Positions 1 to 9,600 of a stretch of DNA of 43,096 bases are shown one piece after another. Positions within the stretch are counted from its first letter, which is position 1. Each line of letters starts with the position of its first letter. The notes beneath the pieces are model-generated. The model worked only from the letters and a program-made list of their open reading frames with translations. It did no database searches and was not told where the DNA came from. The stretch is from Phoronis australis. Taxonomy: Eukaryota > Phoronida > Phoronidae. The stretch spans positions 96,552 through 139,647 of the forward strand of contig NMRA01000454.1 of NCBI GenBank assembly GCA_002633005.1, given 5' to 3'. Made by a program: the position numbers and the translations under genes.

Positions 1-399
1 TGTCAGTAATGTCCCTGTGTTCCATCAGGTGTCAGTAATGTCTCTGTGTTTCAACTAGTGCCTGACTGTAACACCTTATGTTCATGTTCCATCACATGTC
101 AGTAATGTCCCTGTGTTCCATCAGGTGTCAGTAATGTCTCGGTGTTTCAACTAGTGCCTGACTGTAACACCTTATGTTCATGTTCCATCACATGTCAGTA
201 ATGTCCCTGTGTTCCATCAGGTGTCAGTAATGTTTCTGTGTTCAATCAGGTGTCAGAAATATCTCTGTGCTCCAACTAGTGTCTGTAATACCTTATGCTC
301 CATCACATGTCAATAAATAAAAATGTCCCTATGTTCCATCAAGAGTCAATAATATCTTTGTGTTTCGTGTGTGTCAATTATATCTCTGTGTTCCACCAG
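1..399 (+). repeat. 96-bp higher-order minisatellite made of acceptor-like units
   Basis: TGTCAGTAATGTCCCTG starts at 1, 97 and 193, giving a 96-bp period. Each long unit contains two or three shorter units of about 30 bp with TTCCATCAGGTGTCAGTAATG. This is nearly identical to the real 3' splice site of the exon at 400 (TTCCACCAG|GTGTCAGTGATG). Copies from about 230 to 400 are more diverged. Confidence 0.85.
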
Positions 400-609
400 G
401 TGTCAGTGATGAAGAAGATAGCAGAAATGGAAGACTTGAGCCCTGTTGTGAATCATCTGAAAGAGATTGGAGAACATGTGTTGAGGAAGGACAATCTACG
501 ATGTGCACTAAGCACGGGCCATGATGCCATGGAGACTGTTGTTAAGGCAACAGAGGCATTACTGTCTGCCATCCCTGGCTCTTGGCAGCAGAACGCGTGT
601 TTCTTGAAG
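400..609 (+). CDS. PITRM1: PITRM1 exon a (70 codons)
   Basis: Starts after CCACCAG (AG at 398-399) and ends at AAG before GTGGGC; both borders are phase 0. It encodes VSVMKKIAEMEDLSP onward, matching the vertebrate segment around MKRIAEM. A second possible acceptor AG at 405-406 would remove two codons and one base and break the frame, so 400 is preferred. The upstream sequence is a minisatellite carrying further copies of this acceptor. Confidence 0.9.
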
Positions 610-3600
610 GTGGGCATTTATTTTTGAGACTTTTTTGTAGGACACGATGCACTTGTGGGTGTACTTAGCCAACATTTTTTTAACTGTCAGTAGGAATATT
701 ATTTTTTGAATGTAGGAAGCTTGTAGAATTCCGTTTTTGTCTTGATGCCAATCTGCTATTAATTAAATCACGTAACCTTGACTTTTTATAAATTTATAAA
801 AATTACCAGAAATCCATAGCAAAGCAATAGACCTGCTCCATCTGCTGTGGTCTGCCTTTAATGATTGTGACAGCAAATAACTTCATTCCAACAGATCTGC
901 TTACGGCTGTGCACCCTAGTGGCATATCTAGATTTTGTTTTGTGATTCTGACAATTGGGGCATATCAATGTCCTGAATGAATTGGTCACTTGCTGTTTGT
1001 TTGTTATGAGATGGTGTATTGTGATTAATGAAATGCTATATTTTGTTTGCAAGGATCCTGACTTCAAACTCACTTCTCATAAGACACAGATTCAACTTCC
1101 CTTCTCCGTGAACTATGTGGCCAAGAGCATTCAGACCGTTCCATACACACACAAAGACTTCGCAAAACTGAGAATTTTAGGAAGGCTCCTTACCAATAAG
1201 TTTCTACACAGAGAAATACGGTGAGAATTTGAGAAAACTTAATAGCTTTTACAAAGAGAGAAATGGAGGATATCTAGTGTAGTTTCTGGGATTGTTTTTG
1301 GTGAGATTTAAAGAAATTTATTTGATTTGCTTTTGTTACGTTTTTGATTATTTTTGGTAGTTCAAAATTAACTTGTTAAATGTTTGATTCAATAGATAGT
1401 CACATTGCTCAAAGCTCAGTTAGTAGTTACATTATGAAGTTCCTTCTGCTTTTAGATGGTAAGAGGGGATGAGTATATACCAGCTTCTAATTACATGTCT
1501 GTCTCAGAATCTGCATCAACATGGACAGTATTTATTCAGTTTGCTCTCAAACAATGATCTCCTTGTGGTTTTTGAACATTAGTGCTAAGCGGTGGACATT
1601 AATGATATTAACTTCACGCCTCATACAAAGTTGTTGTGTTATCTTAACAAGGAGGCTTTAATTTTATACCCAGTATTAACTGATTCAGAAGAAAATAGTT
1701 TTGATACAATATTTCAAGAGGAAAGCTGTTGAAACGCTTCTTTTATTGGAACTGTGGAAGTTAACATTGGAAGTTAACATTGGAAGTTAACATTGGAAGT
1801 TAACATTGGAAGTTAACATTGGAAGTTAACATATGATCATTACACTTCAGCATATGGCGATAAATTCTAAGTTCTTGTTTTCCACTATTTGTATAAAGAT
1901 ACTTTAAAGCTTCACCTCTGAAAATCTGTCAAGGAAAAAAGCTGCTGCAGTAGCTAGAATTTTTAACTCAGGTTTCTTTAAGATTAGCGAACATTTACTT
2001 TACCGTGCCATTGGAAATGTGTGTATTGTATAATTTATTTTAAAAATTAACAGTTTCCATCAAAGTTGCTGTGGTCTCATAAATGGTATGGTAGAAACCT
2101 AGTAGAATGAGTGAATTGTTTCCTTTATCAAGGATTGTCAAATTATTGTCCATTAATGTGTACTTGGTTACACTTACTACTTGTAGCTAACTGAGACGCT
2201 GATTGTTTGATGATCAGTCGGACAAAAGTTTGTGACCTTTTGCTGTTAGATGATTTCTAGTATCATCCAAGCACCTCTGCCCACCTCTGTCTCAAAGCTA
2301 TTTGTGATTACAAAGTTAATAAATAATCTTTAGGTTGTAGATGACTTGAATGTAAACATTACCACTTGTTATAATTACCAATGTGTACAGATTCACATGC
2401 AATAGTAGGTTTTTGATTAAAGACAGGTTTCACCATTTTCAAACAATTCAGTGCCCAGTGTAGCATACATTGTATAACATTTACATGCAAAGTCTGCTAA
2501 AAGCAATAGCTCTTTGTAACAGGAAGATAAATACAGAAGGTACATTTAGATTGTCATGGCTGCCTTATGACACGTCATTTCTCATATTGAACACTAGGGG
2601 GCATTCTGTCTTAAAAAGTTTCCATCATAGAACTGGTCCTGCCTTTTCTGACAGCACATCTGTTCACATCCGTTCACATCTGTTCACATCCGTTCTCATC
2701 CGTTGTTTCTGAGTGAATTATGATATCAAAGAACCCAGTAGCAAATTATTAGAATTTTTTGGCAATAGTCACAGAAGTCCCAATTTGTGAAAACTGGAAG
2801 ATTGGTGCTTGTTATTCAGTGTAAATAATAATGTTATCCTAATGCGGGACCCCTATTAGTGACTTACCTTTTGTCTTCTAGCTCTTTGTATCCAATATGT
2901 GATTTGTTGTCTGTTTACAGAGAGAAAGGTGGTGCTTATGGCGGAGGGGCTCAGTCGGGATCTCCAGGTGTATTCAGCTTTTTCTCCTATAGGTGAGTGC
3001 AAGTACAACAAATGTCTACCTATACTTGACATATTATTTACTACCGACAAATGTTTACCTGGTGCTGTGTATCAACAAATTAAATAAAATGTTCACCTTA
3101 TGCTATATGCCATAACCCACAATTGTTTACCAGGAGCTAAGCTCACTGATCAACTGATGTTTGCCTGAAGCCATGATAACATTCACTAACCAAGAAATGT
3201 TTATTGGAGCTATAATGGTAACTTATCAACTATGTTTACCTGGAACTTTGTTTACTTGCCAAGTGATACATACCTGGAGCTCTATATTCTCTAATCAACA
3301 AATTTTTTATGAGGAGCTACGTTCACTAACCAATAAATATTTACCTGGAGCTATGTTTCACTAATCGCAAATAACAATGTTATAATTGCCCACAAACTAG
3401 CCTGTTGTCTTTATTTGTCTCATTGATGTACCAACAAAAATAAAATGTGCATGAGCTGGTCACTATACTGTTTTATCTTTGGGTATGTGACTGAAGGTCC
3501 AGTAGACTCCCAGTGTGAACGGGAGGTCCAGTATACTGTTTCACCAGACAGTGTGAATGGTAGGTCCAGTAGGCTGTTTCACCAGTGTGAATGGTAGGTC

Positions 3601-6600
3601 CAGTAGACTGTTTCACCAGTGTGAATGGTAGATCCAGTAGACTGTTTCACCAGTGTGAATCGTAGGTCCAGTAGACTGTTTCACCAGTGTGAATGGGAGG
3701 TCCAGTAGACTGTTTCACCAGTGTGAATGGGAGGTCCAGTAGACTGTTTCACTAGACAGTGTGAATGGTAGGTCCAGTAGGCTGTTTCAAACAAACAGAA
3801 AACGTTGACCGTACTCGTCCGGGTTACCGCCCATGCTCGGGTTACCGCCCATGCTCGGCTTACAGCCCAGCCCCACAATTTTTAATTTTTAAGCACCCAT
3901 GCTTGGCTTACCGCCCACCCCCAATTTTTATGATCGAGACCTCCTTAAAAGTGTGTGTGCTTTGTGAATGTTCGTCTCGCAAAACTAAGATTCCAAAACG
4001 TGCGCAACAGGCACAATCAATCAGTTTTAGCAGGACTGGGAACTTGCCTTGCTATGGCGGTAAAATACCCGTATTCTCATGCTCTTTACTGAAGGAGACA
4101 CAATTGTTTCCTCTGGCTCATGTGCAGAACTCGTGTCAGCAAGTACTGATCACTGAGACAGCACTTGTCGAATGTATTTCATTGCCGTGGCAGAATCAAC
4201 AAAGCGGTACTTGACAAGAATTTCAAGTCCATGTTCTACCTTCCCGTGACAGTACACGAAACATCACCACCCTGAGCACACGAGCACACTCAGCTGGTTC
4301 ATGATCAACGATTTTGGAAACTCCACCAACGTTATTTTGGACGCATTGTTTTGAGTACAAGCAGATACAGGCCATTGTTCCGTGTCTTCGTTAAACGCAT
4401 GTTTTTAATGACTCAAAGCGCTCAACCAAAAGCAACAACGCCAGAAATCAACTTGTAATTATTAAGTGCAAGTCGAACATTCTATCCACATCTACGTGGT
4501 CAAGAATATTTTTTGAACTCTTGATTTGCCTGTTGTCTTTTTGTGTGTTTTTTGCTTTTTACGTGATGTGTTTTAATTTGCTTCATTATTTTCACAGCTG
4601 ACTGACCACCCCTATTACTTAATAGTAATATCGTCTGATTGTTGAGTACGTGCTTTGAACAAATTCTGGGAGGTCGGTGTCGGCTGTTCAGCACAGAAAG
4701 TATACAGTATATATAAAATGTTACATAGCTCAAACTAGGTTGAAAGTATTTTGAAGAAAGACCGGCTGTCAATCATTAGCACATGTTTGGTTGCCAAAGT
4801 AACTGGCTGCAGCATATCTTTACAAAGTCACCTGCTTCCCGTAGCAATACATGACGATCTAGCGTAGTCTTGCGTGATCTTACTTTTCTCTACTTGTCTA
4901 CTGGGGGCACGTCTGTCTGTAAGAATACTTCAGTTCCAAGACGTGACGAGCAGCAACCAAGGTACGTAAAAATCCAATCAAGCCTGGGATTATGCTGCCT
5001 CTGTATCGTGTGCGCCATTCCACTTCAGCCCGTCGAAGTCTGTTACTTCAATCTGCAGATGTATATTATGAATGACAACCTTGAAGTCCGTCGTCAGCAT
5101 AGCTCCGTGAGGGTAAAATCGGTCCTTTGTGCAGTAAGCACCCACTCCCGAGTTTTCAAAATTTTTAACCGCCCTTGCTTGGCTTACCGCCCACCCCCTA
5201 TTGTTATAGATTCCCAATTTAAGTGCCCTGTACAGTAACCCAGACAAGTACGGTATTTCAAAACTCATAGAGTCATTGGCCAACAGTTGAATACTCCTGC
5301 AAATACATCAAATACTCATAATTTCGCTCCCAATTGACATTGCTTGTTGAATGAANACAAACAGGCTCAGGCTCGGAACAGAAGCTAGTTCACCATTTCA
5401 CTACCAACTTTCACATGGTCAAAGTGGAATTATTTTATTCTTGGTCTTGCTACAACACCAATATCAGCTGGTACAGCACTCTCGATTGCCCGGTTACGCA
5501 ATGCTTGTTGACAGGGTTAGATTAGAGCTAGTGTCCTTGTATATAAGCTCCGCCCCAGTTGTCAATCACTGAGCTGGTGAGCACTCAAGCCATACGACTT
5601 ACTGAGGCTTGGTCAAATATAGCTAAAAAAACAACTTTGGATTTTCAGAATGATTTTATTTTTCTTCAGTATACTGTGCATAAAGAATTAAAGATTAGGA
5701 TGACATAAAAATGTAAAAAACAGTCAAAAAAATTTTTTTTGTGTATCCACCTACCTTAACATACAATGAAAATAAGATAGGGATAATTGCACAGCCTTGT
5801 ATGACACGATGGTCAGTTATTCCAAAGTCACATTTAATTTTTGATTTAACATTTGGATGCATATCTCGTAACACTTAAGAAATAGAACCTACGACACCTT
5901 TTAATATTAAGATGTAAAAAGGTTATCCCTGGCTTATTTATATGATAAGCTTTACTGTAGTCAAGAAATGCACAATAAAATGGTTTGGATTTACGTTAAT
6001 TTCAACAAGTATTTTTTATGAAGCTGTTGAAAATGAAAAATGTTATCTATGGTTGAGTAGTTTTGTTCTGAACTTGGCTTATTCTTCTGAAAGTTTTCTT
6101 GTCAACCCATGATGTCAACCATTTATTTAGAACTGAAGTGAAGACTTTTAGTGAAAATGTTCAATATCGTAATGCCCCCAAGGTTGGTAGCATCAGATGC
6201 ATCACCTTTTTTGAATGATGGTGGTAGCATTATGCCAATAGCCCACTTGTCTGGGAATGTCCCGGTATGCAAAATTTTATTTAATGATTTTAAAAGTACA
6301 AAACAATTTCTTAATTTTATGAATTGAAAACTTTAAAAAATTCAACGGGAATTCTGTCTACCCCAGAGTATTTTTCATTTTGCATATTAATTGCTACCAT
6401 TGACAATTTCTTCAGAAGATTCGGTAATATCTTCATTCACTACATTTGTTATTGCCAAGTCTGTTCTGGTTTGCCGTCCCTTGTCTAGTCAGTGTGTCTG
6501 CATTTGGTATAAAATGGCGGTGACAAATAGTGCGATTCTGCAGTCAAAAATGCGTGGAGCTTGGAGTGCACTGAATATTTCGTGGAAAAAGGGGATAAAA

Positions 6601-9600
6601 GAATGTCTTCACAAACCAAGGTTTGTGCTCTTTAAACTTTGAGAGAGGAACTCTTACGAAGTGTGTGGCCGAGTCGCCTTGGACTAAGTAAGTTGGAGTG
6701 GGAGGACCAACTGAAAACGATGAAATACTAGAAATAACAACGCTTCCTGAAAGGAAATTCAACCGTATGTATATTAGTGGGTTCCATTTAAATGTTGAAA
6801 ATAATTGTGAAGATTCCTTTTGTAAGCGAGCAAACTGTATCTTGATGTGGCAAGCAGACAGCTGTTTCCTCCTTATCTCATGGACTTGATTCTCCACTAG
6901 AGTGCCATCTGCCATAGAATAAAACAACAAAAACACTTGGAATTCCCTGTGTGGAGGAATCACGACAAGTAATGATATATTATAGGAGATCCTTTGTCTA
7001 CATAGTCTAGTTTGCTTTTGCCATTATTTTTAGATGGCTTATTTGCGTATATTCACCTGTGAGATTTGGAACTTTTTTCGGGTTTATTATGACAAAGTTA
7101 TTGATAGTGCACATGTTCACCAAATCCTTACCAAAGTTGTTAACTTTAGGATCCCATTTTTTGTCTTTTATCATCAATAAGTGTTTTATCTTGTGTTATT
7201 AGCTTTAGGTAATTCTTCCATCTTATCTGGGAGCTCCACCTGTTGAGTGTGAACATTTGTACCACCCTTAATCAATACACTATGTCTGTCATTCATACCA
7301 AACTATCAATACACTATCATTCATTTCACCCACAATCAATACAGTATCATTCATATCACCCACAATCTTTACACTGTCATTCATATCACAAACAAATCGC
7401 CCACATTTGTCTATATCATTCGTATCACCCATAATCAATACACTATCATTGGGATACGATTCTTTGACTTGGAAATGAGACCTTTCATACATTTCCAAAT
7501 GTAATCTCTGACTCCGCATAAAGAATAGAACCATCTGTTGAGCACTATATTCAGCAAACCATTTAATTTCTGTTTATGGCGGAATTTTACCAAATCTAGT
7601 TTTAGCCATTAATCATCCCATCGTCATCGATGTCTATAATTTTGCATATTTTAGCCAGTTCACATTAATTTTAATAAAACATACACATCTCTTGATGCTT
7701 AAATTGAACCACCTTCACTTCTATTACAAAACAATACATATTTTGGAAAATTCCTTAATTTCGTATTTATTTTCATACTTTTGAAAAGTTTCAACAAAAC
7801 CTATAATGTGGTGTTTACCAATTTCCTGTGGGATAGCAACGTTTGACTGCAGCATACTTTGCAGACCTTCAACATTCTATCACAAAAACGAGATGGAAGT
7901 CTGAGTCATCTATGGACCATCATGGCGTCTGAGTCATCTATGGACCATCATGGCGTCTGAGTCATCTATGGACCATCATGGCGTCTGAGTCATCTATGGA
8001 CCATCATGGCCTTGCTGATAATCACTGATGGATGTGTTTTCTGGTTTCTTTACTTCTATCACTTTCCTTTTTCCTTCATCAGAAATGAACACCTTTGTGT
8101 TCCATAACAATTTATTCCAAAGGTATTTTGCCTTTTCCCAAGTTTTTCTCCTGCAAAAGGGCATTAAGTTTCATGTGGGCTAATTTAACTTGGCAGAGAA
8201 ATCTTCTCTGATGTACATTTCTGGCTTGGTAATCTCCTTCGTTTCTTCAGAACTTTTTGTTTGTTTTTTTTAGTCAAGTTTGGTTATTATTGGTCTTGTT
8301 ACCCCTTCATGGCGACCACCCAGTTTGTGAACTCATTCAATGCAGATGTCATCCTCTATTTTAAGCTTCTCTCTTACCAAGCTTTCAACTAGCTTCTCAG
8401 ATTGTTCCCATGTTTCATTTGCTTGCTCACACAGACCAAGATGGAAGTTCAAGTTATCACACCATAATCTATTCTCAAGGTCATCAACTTGGCTGCATAG
8501 GCGTTTGATTTTGTTTTTCAAGCATTGTCTTTCATTGTGTCAAAGTTGCTTCGTAGAACCTCCAGCCACATGATGTGATAGCTACATGATGTGATAGCTA
8601 CATGATGTGATAGCTACATGATGTGATAGCTACATGATGTGATAGCTACATGATGTGATAGCTACATGATGTGATAGCTACATGATGTGATAGCTACATG
8701 ATGTGATAGCTACATGATGTGATAGCTACATGATGTGATAGCTACATGATGTGATAGCTACATGATGTGATAGCTACATGATGTGATAGCTACATGATGT
8801 GATAGCTACATGATGTGATAGCTACATGATGTGATAGCTACATGATGTGATAGCTACATGATGTGATAGCTACATGATGTGATAGCTACATGATGTGATA
8901 GCTACATGATGTGATAGCTACATGATGTGATAGCTACATGATGTGATAGCTACATGATGTGATAGCTACATGATGTGATAGCTACATGATGTGATAGCTA
9001 CATGATGTGATAGCTACATGATGTGATAGCTACATGATGTGATAGCTACATGATGTGATAGCTACATGATGTGATAGCTACATGATGTGATAGCTACATG
9101 ATGTGATAGCTACATGATGTGATAGCTACATGATGTGATAGCTACATGATGTGATAGCTACATGATGTGATAGCTACATGATGTGATAGCTACATGATGT
9201 GATAGCTACATGATGTGATAGCTACATGATGTGATAGCTACATGATGTGATAGCTACATGATGTGATAGCTACATGATGTGATAGCTACATGATGTGATA
9301 GCTACATGATGTGATAGCTACATGATGTGATAGCTACATGATGTGATAGCTACATGATGTGATAGTTGCTTCGTAGAACCTCCAGTTGGTTAGAGAAATC
9401 TTTCCACATATTTAATAATTACAATTCATGTGCTTTAAAAGCTCAAGGTCTGTGATGTCTGGAACCTATCGCCTCAGCTTCACATAATGTTAATCCCTTG
9501 TCACTGGGGTAGTTCCTTTCTGTTTGCCTGTACTTCGTTGCAATGTTACGCAAGAGATTTTTGCACATAGGTCAAGTACTGGTCACAGTATGCCAAGTTT

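Larger units (their letters stand above)
8050..9420 (-). pseudogene. LINE ORF1 (L1/Tx1-type RNA-binding protein), broken by a satellite
   Basis: The minus strand reads WKDFSNQLEVLRSN (about 9400-9364), is interrupted by the 16-bp array, then resumes with LEVLRSNFDTMKDN, IKRLCSQVDDLENRL (coiled coil into the RRM core), NLNFHLG, EKLKIEDDI, an IREDFSAKL block and WEKAKYLWNKLLW near 8100. This order matches ORF1p of L1/Tx1-type LINEs (Transposase_22 family): coiled coil, RRM, C-terminal domain with the EDFS-like motif. There are at least two frameshifts and a stop. The region 9420-9757 upstream has a 61-codon minus-strand frame that may belong to the same element, but no motif is recognised. Confidence 0.75.

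Noticed and set aside
3765-4214. 149-codon plus-strand frame
   Set aside because: Begins in the 34-bp minisatellite and runs through a second repeat; no domain or splice support.
6544-6963. 139-codon minus-strand frame as a gene
   Set aside because: No recognised domain, lies between LINE remnants inside a PITRM1 intron, and composition is not convincing.
7289-7534. Repeat protein with DMNDSVLIVG units
   Set aside because: The period is that of a degenerate 30-bp minisatellite; no start context, splice sites or family.
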